Of a DNA stretch of 64,000 nucleotides, positions 14,035 to 24,989 are shown piece after piece (position 1 is the stretch's first letter; each line of letters begins with the position of its first letter). Position numbers and translations under genes: made by a program. Source of the DNA: Salvator merianae (lineage: Eukaryota; Chordata; Lepidosauria; Squamata; Teiidae). The stretch spans positions 29,923,062 through 29,987,061 of the forward strand of contig QVOM02000116.1 in the NCBI GenBank assembly GCA_003586115.2, given 5' to 3'. Under the pieces are notes generated by a model, which searched no databases, was not told the origin of the DNA, and saw only the letters and a program-made list of their open reading frames with translations.

Positions 14035-15169
14035 TATCTTCCCATTGATATTATCTATCTTCTGAAACTTCATAATAGAAGCTATAATCGAACTGGTTTC
14101 CAATTCCAGTTTGCAGATGTATTTCAGTTTACCACAGTCTTCTGTGTCCCATCTTTTCTGCAAGAAATTATCTATAGTCAGTAAATCAGACAATTAAACT
14201 GTGAGAGGAAGAAAAGGTAGCAGTGACACAGGACCCATAAGGAAAGGCATGCACGGGACATGAGAAGGACCAGGTCTTAAATGATTTTCATCCTTGAGAA
14301 GGAGTCATATAATTAATCCATTTTATTACATAAATCATCCGTGTATATGCAGACAAAGATTTGGACCTACGAGATCTATTTGGACCTCCTATCTGTCCAT
14401 CCAATATGGACATAGAGCCAGCTGTTCAAAGTCTTATAGTGAAAACCAGTGATGGAATCGTTCAATTAACCTGCCACACACTTGGATTCAGAGCTCCTGA
14501 CAGGTTTCCTCTGATGCTTCCTTAAGCACAGTGACCCTTGGTTGGAATCCTGACAAGTAGTGACATATTTCCTTTTTATTAGTTTGCTTGACAGAAAGCA
14601 ATATATTACATACTCTGTATTTTTCAGTTGTTCATGAAACCCAGTGATACTCCTTTTCTACGACAAGCAAACAACACAGACTACACAGTCTCTAAATAAT
14701 TTTCAAGCTACTAGCTTCTGAGATTTAACTGACAGCTTAAAAGATGAAAAAGACGATCATGAGATCGTTATGTGCTTAAGTTTTGTTCAGATATAAATTT
14801 CCGCTGCAACTGGCATGTGTGTGCATGTGCATGAATGTGCGCACACACACACCATATGTCTATAACATGGCATTCATGAATATGCCTTTGCAGCAAGCAA
14901 TGCTTCTTTATGTACTCTATTTTGAAAGGCACACTAACATTCACCATCCTACATACCCTGGACTTTTAGTAGTTGTGCCTCCATGAAGAACAAGAGAATT
15001 GACTATTATATAAATTCATTGTGAACATAGGGTGTAAACAAGAAAAAGCGACACACACCAGGATCCCGTAGCAGCCAGCCTATTGAGCAGAAAGCCTGCT
15101 TGCACACACATAACACTTGTTTTTGAGCATTTGGCTTAGTTCCAGTCAGTTTCCTGGCCAGATTCAAGA

Positions 15170-15870
15170 CTTTATGCTTGACATTTAAGGCCCTAAACAA
15201 CTTGCATCCAGGTTACCTGTTAGATCATCTTTCTTGCTGTAAAGAAGTAAGAATACTCCAATCTTCTGGCAAGATTCTGCTGTGGGTACTATCAATCAGT
15301 GAATGATATCCTACAGTGTCCAGCTATAGAGCCTTCTCTATGGCGGCACTCACACTCTGGAATGTCCACTTCACTGATGTCCATGAGACACTTACTATTA
15401 GAGCTTTAGGAAACTGTTGAAAACTTATTTGTTCACTCAGTAAGACAATTTATAGATTTTATAGGTTTTATAAAAACTGGAGACTCTTTATAGACTTTCT
15501 GCAAGAATCAGAAAGTAGACTTGTTATTGCTAGATTTGAAGAATAAAGAAAAAAGAAGACAATCGGTAGAAGAAACAAATTGAGAGGTTAGGAGGGGCAA
15601 CATGGAACACAGAAGAAAGAGGAAGTCAACATGAAATAATGTCAGCTTATGAATCTGGACTAAACATAAATGTTATGTATTTTAATTTTTTTTATAAAAA
15701 AAAAAAACTTATTTGTTCACTCAGGCATTCCTAGCATTAACATTTGTTTCCTGACTCCCAACTAGCTTTTAATATTCTGCCGTTTTTAACCTTAGTTTTA
15801 AATTTTACTGTAAATTGTTTCAAGATTTTGATATGAAGAAGTTGTACAGAAATGTTTTAAATAAATCATC
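15170..15870 (+). mobile_element. L2-type LINE 3' end, interrupted by a younger insertion
   Basis: The plus strand encodes LTFKALNNLHPGYLLDHLS (about 15176-15235) and SYRAFSMAALTLWN (about 15320-15364), matching the L2 C-terminal region seen elsewhere in this window. At 15440 it is broken by a ~264-bp insertion. The element then resumes at 15725 and continues to an AAATAAATC-type tail near 15868. Stops and divergence show it is old. Confidence 0.8.
15441..15704 (+). mobile_element. Truncated non-LTR retrotransposon insertion (L1-like tail) with 20-bp target duplication
   Basis: The 20-mer AAACTTATTTGTTCACTCAG stands at 15421-15440 and again, unchanged, at 15705-15724. Between them lie ~264 bp that end in a poly-A stretch, as expected for target-primed reverse transcription. 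The inserted body is purine-rich, has no frame of interest and is likely a 5'-truncated LINE 3' end. An L1-like origin is inferred from composition and the long duplication. The host sequence is an L2 copy, so the insertion is younger than that L2. Confidence 0.85.
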
Positions 15871-16959
15871 CCAGATGATTTAGGAACTCCTCATGTTTTA
15901 CAATCCTCAGTGTTTATAAGAATAAAACAAATAAAATGAACAAATAATCATGGAAATTAGAAACACCACCTTCCGCAAGATAACTGTAGTGTATTTAGAA
16001 GATTAATTTCCCACCTTTCATCGTCTAGTGAAGTCCAAAGACAGATTGTAAGGTGCACTAAAACTGCAACTGCCAATCTCTGTGGGCTCTGACATTTTTT
16101 AGAAAAAAACGATTACATGGGACTGAATCAAGACACATGATTGCCACTGCAGTTTTTTAGGTCATGAAGGGCAAGTAGTTTGCCTATGAAACTGAGAACA
16201 AGGCAGGTTAGGGTTTGAATCTTTGATCCCTCAGTGTTCTGCTATAAACTGAATATCACTTCAAAACAGGAAAACTTGTCTATGAAATTAAATAAGGGAT
16301 ACTAGAGTATGAACCACTGAATATATTATGTTTCAACTGAATCAACAGTTTTTTGATCAACGGAATATCAGAATATATCACTTTCTCCAAATCACTTCTA
16401 AAATGAATTCAGCTGACCATCTCTGTTTCAAACTTTCTCACACATGAAGATACTCTGCACTTCTTATACTTATTTACCCATGATCATAAAATAAATTCAC
16501 CCAGGACACAATACTTGGCCATTTATATTTGCTTCTCCACTCTCCTTTCCACAAGCTTCATCTTTTCACCTGCTCCAGACCCTATTCACTCAATTTTTCT
16601 GCTCCCATTTTTCCCATATCTCCTACCAGTCTCCTTCAGTCCACACATGGGAACATTTAATCTCTTTGTCCTCTTTCAAACAATCCAAGACTGGAAGCTA
16701 TCCAGTCAGAACAAGAATGATCATAGGTTAGGATTACATATTGATAAAGACAAAATTCTTGTTCCTTTCATTCTCGCACAGAAGGAATTTCAACAGGTAT
16801 AGTTTATCATGCAGATAATACCTGCTCAAGTTCACTCTTCTATGCAACTATTAAATAAACAGGATGGTAAGCACATGGTAAGCCTGCAATGTGCTCTCAA
16901 AGCCTAGCTACGAGCACCTCCAATATCAGAGCACGCCACAGTATATGTTTTCACCACTC

Positions 16960-17045
16960 TATGGCTTTTATCTTTTTATTGTTGTAGCTGCCCCGGTATG
17001 AAGGATGGGATATAAATACTGAAATAAATGAACAAATAAATAGCT
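16960..17045 (+). mobile_element. LINE/SINE 3' tail fragment
   Basis: Reads GGCTTTTATC...GTATGAAGGATGGGATATAAATACTGAAATAAATGAACAAATAAATAG. It is the same style of tail as the L2/Sauria-SINE copies in the window (GGGATATAAAT followed by AAATA repeats). Too short for a firm family call. Confidence 0.5.
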
Positions 17046-17225
17046 TATGATAATGTCCTTTTTTGGGGGGTTCCCATCAAACAACTATTAATTTACCAAA
17101 TATGTACAATTCTCATGTTGCATTTTAGCTTAATATTATACTAACTGTCCTGGGGCCCTAGAGGATGAGAGGTGCTCTAGAAATGAAACTAATGATAGTA
17201 AAAAAAAATCCAGTAAATAACTTAC

Positions 17226-17320
17226 CACAAATTCAAATACCAGTGTTAAAGTCTCCTTTGTGTGGATGATATCATGAAGCAGCACAATATTAGAATGTTT
17301 TAGGCCTTTCAACAGAGATG
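17226..17320 (-). CDS. CDK14: CDK14 exon: kinase N-lobe strands beta-4/beta-5 to the hinge
   Basis: 95-nt exon. Its first two bases complete the Ala codon begun in the previous exon. Minus-strand reading is (A)[16 protein letters not shown], then [15 protein letters not shown], ending exactly on the Val codon (phase 0). This follows the PFTAIRE helix and carries the N-lobe to the hinge that contacts ATP. The acceptor is TTTTCAG|CATCTC (CAG at 17323-17321) and the donor is GTG|GTAAG (GT at 17225-17224). Compared with human CDK14 as remembered (KHANIV and FEYV), this copy has Ser for Ala and Phe for Tyr. Both are conservative and there is no sign of decay. The next exon begins HTDLCQ. Confidence 0.97.
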
Positions 17321-18604
17321 CTGAAAAGACAAAAAAAAATACAAAGATACATGCTTAAAAAGGTACAAAAGCAACAGTAACACTTTACTCTGAGAATCTG
17401 AATTTCCCATCAGTTTAAATATTTTTATTTCTAGTTTACACAATTTGTATTTTCTCTCCCCTAAAAGAATTAGTTTAGTGGACTAATTTGGCAAACTCTG
17501 TCCTTAACAGACTTAACAAAGTCAGATGTTGACCTTAGCCACTGTATTTTACTGAATATTTTAACACTTAAAAAGAATTCAAGTCAGTCATTTCACATAA
17601 AAACAAAGCAAGTCTGAGGTATAGTTAAAGCAAAACCCTTTTTCCTCTGAACCTGTAAAAGGATTTCCCACATTTCACTTTTGTTCTGTGATCTATTTTT
17701 AATGATCATACTGCTATGCATATTTAATGTGCCTATTTAATATTCTTAAGAAATTGTATATTTAACCAATGTGACATGACAGATGTGTTGCTACAGATGC
17801 CAAAATGCCAAAATGCCAGTAGTAACTTGTCACCTCACACACATCAGAAAAGGGCTAACATCCCCCACCACTGCAACGTAAAATTAAATATATATACTAT
17901 GTAACAATTCCCTATTCTTTCATCAGTTTCCCCACACTGAGCAGTGATGAACTGAAACTTTTTTTATTATTATTCATAATTATTGGTGGCATATAAGGCA
18001 ATTGTTTTCCTACTGACATCAAACTACAATTTTAAAAACCTGTTTTAATTTAAGAAGGAGCACCAGAATATAAATATCAGCTTATTTGTATTGGCTGTAA
18101 CAAGACAGTGATGCATCTAACATCAGTCTATAAGCCTAAAATACTTCCAGAAGTTCAGACATAAAAGAGCAATATGCCAAATTAGGATAAATATAATCTA
18201 ATGTGTAGGTTTCTGTCATGGGGGTACAATCTCTCCTTTCTAACCACCTGTTCCTCTGTCATTCAGGGAAAGAACCTCAAAGAAGAGTGCTCACCCCTTC
18301 CTTTACAAGAGTTCTCATAACTTCACATTTAGGGAAGTGCTTTAGGTAAAAAAGACATACGTGTATATACACATTCCTTGAAGTCTAGAATCTAAGAAAA
18401 CACTCTGCAACCTCCATCTGTTTGCCTATATTTAAAGGATAGTCAATTGCTTGCAGATCTAAAAAAGTAGCTTGGATACTCCACATTATATGTGTATCCC
18501 AAAAGAGAAGCTATGAGATGGCAGAGCAGAGAAAGGATCCCACCAATCATAGAAACTGAAGAATTATAACATGATAGAGCACCTCACGGATACATCTTCC
18601 ACCT

Positions 18605-18790
18605 AGAGATACAGTGCAGTGGCTAGAGTGCTAGAACCTAAGACTCACTGGATTCCAATCCCCATTTGATGTTGGGCCAATTCTAACCTACCTAATAGGG
18701 AGATTGTGAAAATAAAATGGAAGGAACTTAAATCATGTGGATCATCTTGCGATCTTTGAAGAAAAGCTGGGACATAAATGCCATAAATAG
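18605..18790 (+). mobile_element. Sauria-type SINE copy
   Basis: tRNA-like head followed by the diagnostic middle: GTGCAGTGGCTAGAGTG, GATTCCAATCCCCATTT (B-box-like), TTGGGCCAATTC, AACCTACCTAATAGGGAGATTGTGAAAATAAAATGGA, and the tail AAGCTGGGACATAAATG. This is the Sauria SINE layout: tRNA head, CTCACTGGG...CAGTC body, and a BovB-like tail ending GGGATATAAATG. It is moderately decayed. Recognition is from family knowledge and was not searched. Confidence 0.75.
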
Positions 18791-19047
18791 AGACATAAGA
18801 CCAATGATGAGGTGGCAAAATCTTCTGGAAATGTTTCCAAGACAAAGCCCACCCATTGTAGCATTCCCTTTATCAGATAGTAGTCAAAGCTATGTGGCTT
18901 TAAAAAACAGTATTTTGTGTTAAGTGAAACACCCTATGCAACTCCTAACATTGTACTGAGCAAGAACTTCTTTGCCACTTCTTTATCTCTTTGCTATCAC
19001 TATTATACTTCAACCAAGGTCTCTTGTACAGGTGTATCAAGCAATCT

Positions 19048-19252
19048 CAGACTATGTTCACATGCAGTAAAAACCTCTTTGAAGCATCTTGGAGGTGGTA
19101 GCACGTGAGCCTAGTATTCTCATCCCAACTTCAAACTACCATCAATGTACTTTTGCTGGACTTTAATGTGGCAGTACCATATATGTGGCAATAATACCTC
19201 TGAACCATCTTCAAGGTGCTTCTTGTTTTTCCCTGTGTGTGAACACAGCCTC
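19048..19252. mobile_element. Palindromic MITE (CAGRCTRTGTTCAC ends)
   Basis: The left end CAGACTATGTTCACATGCAG and the right end, whose reverse complement is GAGGCTGTGTTCACACACAG, pair along about 60 bp. The pairing includes GAAGCATCTTGGAGGTGG on the left and GAAGCACCTTGAAGATGG on the right. CAG ends suggest a hAT relative. The flanking 8-mers (AGCAATCT and AGCCTTTC) do not match well enough to call a target duplication. Confidence 0.65.
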
Positions 19253-20398
19253 AGCCTTTCTCTCATCACATACACATTCTGAACTGCCCACTCTTTCAGA
19301 AAGCTAGCACAGGTTGGGTGCATGAGTTTCTTTGGGAGAGCACAGTAGGGGCAGTTCAGGTCTTCCTCCATTATTAATTATGGCCAAACTGGCTTTGGCG
19401 CAAGCGAAACTGGGGTCAACTGGGGTTAAAGCTAAATCTAACTGCCAAATTCCAAAATTTCACACTCCTAATAGCACCAAATGCAATCTTTACAATCACT
19501 TAACTGGGATTAAAAGAAGCGTATGATATTGTAGGATCACATATCCTTTCTTCATAGGTCTCAACTACATACATTCTCATTGCTTTAGCTATAGGTAACA
19601 ATTATACCAGCACAAAGCTGCCACGGTTCATACAGTAATTTGGATTCACTCATAATCAATATCTGAGCCCAGGGTTTAAAACTCATTTCAAATTCTAATG
19701 TCCATTAATATCTCCTCCAATTCAATTATTATTTTTATTTCCATTCTAGGAACACTCAACCCAAAAACAACAAGAACATCTGATATCAGGTCCCTTAACT
19801 ATAATTAAGTTATACTCATTGTTAATATAACAGCTCCATACAAGTGATTCAGTTTTTTCTTATAAAATGCATTTCCAGAAGTGCTATTCTGTCTAGCATA
19901 AAAACCATTTAAAATTCTAGAAAATGTGTGAAAGCACTTTATACTATTAATCTACACATTTTACTAATATCTCTTCTTTTGATTTAATCTATTAGTCTGC
20001 CTTTCTTTCATCTCATATGTCTGTATTCCCTCTCTGCCATTAACCAGAATGTATGTAACAGACAGGATAACTGCTTGCTTTAACAGTAGTTCTGAGTCTT
20101 CTATTCTTCACTCTTCAAGTATCACCTCAGGCCCTTAACTCTTTGCCATTATCATTACTTTCTTTCTAAATCTCAATTGGGTCATTAAAGCTTGGACAGC
20201 ACACTGAACACATCATGCTGAGGACAATTTATGGGTTCTATGTCTCTCCCTGGCTTTATTATCATTTGTCATCCCCCACAGATATTTGTATCATCTTCTT
20301 TTTCTAAAACAATTCATTGCTACTCTAAAAAAATGCATTTATAAGAATGCATACATAGCCATCTATAATGCTTCAGACAATTCCAAAAATCTAATATA

Positions 20399-20400
<2 letters not shown>

Positions 20401-20434
<34 letters not shown>
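20401..20434. repeat. (GT)17 microsatellite
   Basis: An uninterrupted run of GT dinucleotides, 34 bases. It is likely polymorphic. Confidence 0.98.
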
Positions 20435-20435
<1 letters not shown>

Positions 20436-20519
20436 GCAGCTATTCTGTAAGTCACTATAATTACATCAATTCAAAAGATGAAAGTCTGGAACTGAAAGGC
20501 ACAGGTTTGCTTGACATTT

Positions 20520-20640
20520 GAGGATTTTGCCTTTGTCTTCTGCTTGAGAATGCCCAGAAATAATTGGTGGGCAGCTGTTTGAGATAGCATGGGCTGTGCC
20601 CTGATCCAGCAGGGCTCCTCTTACATTCGTATGATTTTAT
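20520..20640 (+). mobile_element. CR1-type LINE 3' end
   Basis: Contains GAGAATGCCCAGAAATAATTGGTGGGCAGCTGTTTGAGATAGCATG, then CTGATCCAGCAGGGCTC and CTTACATTCGTATG. This is the reptile CR1 3' untranslated signature (TGGCCACTGT...GATGCTGGACTAGATGG...GATCCAGCAGGGCTCTTCTTATGTT). Sister copies lie at 26385-26640 and 61375-61495, and one in antisense at 45515-45870. Confidence 0.75.
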
Positions 20641-22319
20641 TGATTAGTCCAGTGACTATGTCAATCTACATAAAACAATATAAAACACCACAGGTGTTAT
20701 CAGAAGAAGCTAAATAATATTTTTTTAAAAAATGCAAGCATACAAGCTTTTTTAAAAGTGAGCATCTCCAGCACAAATCACCCCAATGTATTCTAAATGA
20801 AGTTTTCTGAGGCAGAAGGCCTTTATAAGAAATAAGGCATTTTTTCTTGTGATGGAAGTGTTTGAGTCTTGAAGAAGAAAGATCAGTTTTGCGTTAACAT
20901 TGCACTAAATTATGCAACTTTTAAAAAGTCTTCAAATATTAATGGCTTTCTAAAAAGCAAAGCTGGCAGTCGAACAAGATGTGAGCGACATCCGCAGCAG
21001 TTCAACACTAAACAGTACAATCAGGGATTTCCCAGTGTCTAGTGACAAACTAGGTACTTCTGGCTATTCCTACTACTTAGATTTGTAACACATCCTTCAT
21101 TCTACTATGACAAGTACCTGTTGTATTCCCACCAGGTAAGAGAACTATGACTATCCCAAAAAGTTTTCACTAATTTTTTAAAAAACAATATGGCAATTTC
21201 AAATAAAAAACCAACTGAATGCAATAAAGAACAAATTCTTTCTTACCCTTCTTGTGGCTATTAAAAATAAACACACACACACACAAAGGTCTGTTACTCT
21301 TAGAAGGTACCTTTTCCATTTATGTTATTAGATACATCTCCACTTTGGGAAGACTGCAAATTATAACTTTAGCACATCTGATGAGCTACTTTTGATCTAT
21401 TATGTGTCAATCCAGTATGTTTTCTATCATTTGTATGATACAAGATATGTGCTGCTAAGCTTATGTTTTCCCAGTTTTTAATAGGAATACATTCTAAAAT
21501 AATTGTGCACTGAGATGGTACTTCTTTGATTACCACATCTAAACAGTATAAAGGCACCACATTTGGAGTACAAACCAGAACCATTCTCAATACGATCTGT
21601 CCCATTGTGCACAATATGCATAGCTTTAAAATTCCAAAATCTTCATACAGATATGAACTCTTTTAATTTTTGAAATATGAATCAAATTCCTCTGTGATCA
21701 ATACTGAAAAAACACAGCAAGGCTTGTGAGATCCAGCAGTGATGAGATGGTCATCACTACATTCTCAAATCAAATGTTACAAGAAAATCCAATTTATTTG
21801 CTCAGTAAAAACAGAATATCAATACATTAGCAGACGTTTTGACATATATGCCACTATCAATACTTTGACAATTAGGCCTTTTGAGAATTAAGAAGGGCAG
21901 GTTAGGATGATGTTAGAACTCTTCACATGTGTGATGAGTTGAAAATATTTGGGGAAAGAACTTTTAAATCTATGAATTTGGAATTTTTAAATGTCAAAAT
22001 GCTTATTTTCATTACATTTAAAAGCTTTGGTGAAATGCTCTTAAGAGTAACTAAAACATTTGAGCAAAGTAATTGTGCCAGCTGTATACTAGAAAAAAAC
22101 TGAAGATTCTTTAAAAACAATTTGAACATTAGAAATCCTAACACCTTAGGAAGGAGAAAAAGGAAAATATGATGAAGATGGCAACAATTATGGTCACATG
22201 AAAAGTGTTCCCAGAAAACAACTGTATTGCATATACAAGAAGGCAACAACCTTAGGTGATCTAGATAGGAAATTTAATGAAATCTCATTAATTGTAGTCT
22301 CAGAGTTTCGAAAAACTAT

Positions 22320-22520
22320 AATGAAGCTTTTCCTTCAAGAAAGTCAAGTTGGCAGGTATAGTTCACTTCTTTTCCATCATATTCTTACATCAAACCTGTG
22401 AGGTAAATAAGGTCCAAAGTTAACCAGCGAGGTCTTTGAAGTCTCCTGTTCCAGATACTAATCTGTAAGTCTAGCCCTTCATAGCTCCTTGACTACATGT
22501 TAATCTTTCTTTGCTATTGG
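22320..22520 (-). mobile_element. Possible SINE fragment, antisense
   Basis: Contains CATCAAACCTGTGAGGTAAATAAGGTCCAAAGTTAACCAGCGAGGTC, similar in order to the antisense body of the Sauria/MIR-like SINEs (ACAACCCTGTGAGGTAGGT...CCAAGGTCACCCAGTGAG). Strongly decayed. A low-confidence call. Confidence 0.35.
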
Positions 22521-22896
22521 CTTGGCTGACTTGGGATAATGGAAACTATTATTTAGGAACATCTGAAAGGCCAATTTGATAATCCCTACTCTAACCATTA
22601 TACTACGCTGGATCTGCATCTTGGCACAGATGAAATGGAAGCATAGTGGAGGGAATGTATATTATAATGAAAATTAAATTCATTTATTTTGCTACTTGCA
22701 AGATATATAAAAAGAGAGCAGCAGATACCATGGCAATGAAACACACTCTCTTTGGTGGGAATAGCTCATCCCAAAGAAGATATTTCTGCCTTTCCTTTTG
22801 CATCCTTTATACAGTTCATGATATAGACATCTGAATCTTCACTATTTTCTCTTCTAAGCTCACATTTGAGCAGAAGTGAAACAAGATCCAATGTCA

Positions 22897-22950
22897 GGGG
22901 AGGGGAGGGGAGGGGAGGGGAGGGGAGGGGAGGGAAGGGAAGGGAAGGGG
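22897..22950. repeat. (GGGGA)n microsatellite
   Basis: Repeats of GGGGA with some GGGAA units at the 3' end, visible directly. The antisense proline/leucine-rich frame over it is a by-product. Confidence 0.97.
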
Positions 22951-23049
22951 GCCAATTATATCCTGGTATGGAGACCAACTTAGAAACTTAAAAGAAACAA
23001 GGAGGCAAACTGAGCTATTTTAGCACAGTTGCAATTAAAAAACTTAGTG

Positions 23050-23225
23050 CTGAAGGCAGTGGAGATAATTCTTCACTCCCTTTCATCCTAACAAGAACCC
23101 TCTTGAATAGGTTACGCTGAGAGACACAAAGTGGTCCAAGGTTACCCATAGCACTTCCCAGTCGAGGAAGGACTTTGACTTGTGACCACAGGTTCCGGCC
23201 CAATCCTCTAGCAATCCAGCTACTA
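23050..23225 (-). mobile_element. Sauria-type SINE copy, antisense
   Basis: The plus strand shows AACAAGAACCCTCTTGAATAGGTTACGCTGAGAGACACAAAGTGGTCCAAGGTTACCCATAGC. This is the reverse complement of the SINE body CTCACTGGGTGACCTTGG...TCAGCCTAACCTACCTCACAGGGTTGTTGT. It is truncated and diverged. Confidence 0.6.
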
Positions 23226-24137
23226 TCAGTTTGTAGCAACTGGAAGTCTCAAGCATTTATCAAACCAAAACAAGAATAAAAAGGAACCACAATTCTGTTA
23301 TTGAAATGTACTACAGCTTTTTTATTTTTCATGTTTTAAACAGTGCCTATCTCCCATTAAAAAACTTGTTATGTAATAATAGTTTGACATGGCTTTTTTG
23401 TCCTTATGGCAAATATAAAGACAAACAGATGGTTTCATTTTAATTCAATTTCCCAATGGGTTCTGAGCAAGCACTCTAGCATATGATGCAAGAAACTAAA
23501 ATTAGAACAAATACTCTTGTTGTTTATATACACCTTTGTAAGTATGAAATGTTCATACAGCTTCAATGATTTGGTGTATATACAGACCTTTTTTAAAAAG
23601 AAAATACTGTTTTTTAATTGTTTTAAAAACATTAACCTTGGTTTTTTAGATCTACATGTAAAATACTTTGAGATTTTATACGAAGTAGTACAGAAGTGGT
23701 TAAATAAATAAGGACATGAAAGAGTAAAGTGTGTCCAGCAAATGACATAGTACTGAACTTTTACTCACAGTGAAAAGGAAATCTACATCTTCTCCTGTTC
23801 CCTCAGTGACAAGCCACAGTTACAACTTGCATGTAACTGCCCAACCGCCGAAGAATTAATGAATGCAATATGGAATTGCCAGAATAGTCACCACTAACAC
23901 AATATTCAAAAAAGTTATTTGTGTCAAAAACATTTTGAAGCTTATTTTACTGTTTACGTTATATTGTTAAATTTCAGGAATATGTCTAATGAAACATAAC
24001 TGAAACTTTAAAAAATATAAAGGCAATATAAGCTTTAATTATGGAGACTGCACTCTTAAGAAACTTTAACCATATAATGTTGCAGGATAGGTCAATAGAC
24101 ATCCTGTCTCGTGATCCTGCATCACTTTCTAACATAC

Positions 24138-24260
24138 ATTTATTTATTTATTCATTCATTCATTCATTCATTCATTCATTTCCATGTATTTATGCCCTGC
24201 CCTTCACTAAATGGTCCCAGTTTGGGTCACAGCATATATAAAAACATAAAACATCAATGA
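24138..24260 (-). repeat. (ATTT)n/(ATTC)n microsatellite at an antisense LINE/SINE tail
   Basis: ATTTATTTATTTATTCATTC... passes into TATGCCCTGCCCTTCACTAAATGGTCCCAGTTTGGGTCACAGCATATA. That is the antisense form of a retroelement tail (…GGGCGGTATAAATG(AATA)n). The same pattern occurs antisense at 46540-46640. Confidence 0.7.
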
Positions 24261-24333
24261 AATCAGTAAAATATTCTTAAATTTAAAAATGGAATGGAAA
24301 CAAAAAAAGAAGCACTTAATTTTTTTTGTGTAT

Positions 24334-24840
24334 CAGGGAAAGACTACCTGCTTCCCATTTTACCCTGATTTCTGTTGCTGCTTCATATCAACCCTGCTCC
24401 TACTCTGGACAAGAAAGGGTTTTTACCCCCTGTAAGCATCCACAGACTAGTTCCTGACACAGACCGTAGAGAAACAGCTCTTGCATTAGCAGCTTCTTGT
24501 ATCAGCTACTTGCTGGTCAAAGGGCATAAAAAACTGCTTTCCTTTGGTTCTGAAACACCTTCAGAATGCTGGGAGAAATCCTGTCAGATTTGCCAGGGAA
24601 AGACCACCAGCTTGTGTTTATGTCACTGGCAGCTTCTGTTGTTGCTCCATCTCGATCCTGCTCTTACTGAAGAGGAAGATTTTTTTCCCCTGCAAGTGCT
24701 AGTAGGATTGCAGCTTTACTAGCTCCTGACCATAAACTAAAAAAGGGCAACATTTTTCACCAGCTGCCTGATGCATCAGCTCTCAGCTTTTGCATTCTAC
24801 CCCCTTTGGGTGGCAAGGATCCTCACTTTGAAGGAAAGCA
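24334..24840 (+). repeat. Diverged tandem duplication (period ~258 bp) preceding an L2 endonuclease region
   Basis: The block 24334-24458 (CAGGGAAAGAC...CTAGTTCCTGAC) recurs at 24593-24730 (CAGGGAAAGAC...CTAGCTCCTGAC). Shared internal phrases are TTCTGTTGYTGCTYCAT, CCTGCTCYTACT and TTTTTACCCCCTGTAAG or TTTTTTTCCCCTGCAAG. The following TCTTGCATTAGCAGC is echoed near 24772 (CTTTTGCATT). Lying just upstream of an L2 ORF2 endonuclease region, it may be a LINE 5' untranslated repeat. No function can be assigned. Confidence 0.6.
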
Positions 24841-24989
24841 AGGGTAAGGCCCAGCACCAGCCACCATGTTCATTTTATTTACTCACTTAGTCAATGCCCT
24901 TATCTCAGTTTTAATATCTTTTTTCTAAGAGCCACACAGTATGTACCTGAGACAGAGCTTTGTTCTTGATGGCAAGCACCTGGAGCAGC

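Larger units (their letters stand above)
2888..17225 (-). other. CDK14: CDK14 intron (14.3 kb) between the hinge exon and the alpha-D exon
   Basis: No additional exon was found. Repeats identified inside it are a GA/CAGA microsatellite (7092-7148), a purine-rich L1-like stretch (about 7160-7700), a DNA element (7931-8342), a palindromic MITE (11819-11900), L2 3' ends (11936-12640 and 15170-15870), a nested retrotransposon (15441-15704), a 180-bp MITE (13855-14034) and a LINE tail (about 16960-17045). The stretches 2888-6150, 8350-11800, 12650-13850 and 14040-15170 show only plain AT-rich intron with short frames not recognised as coding. Confidence 0.85.
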
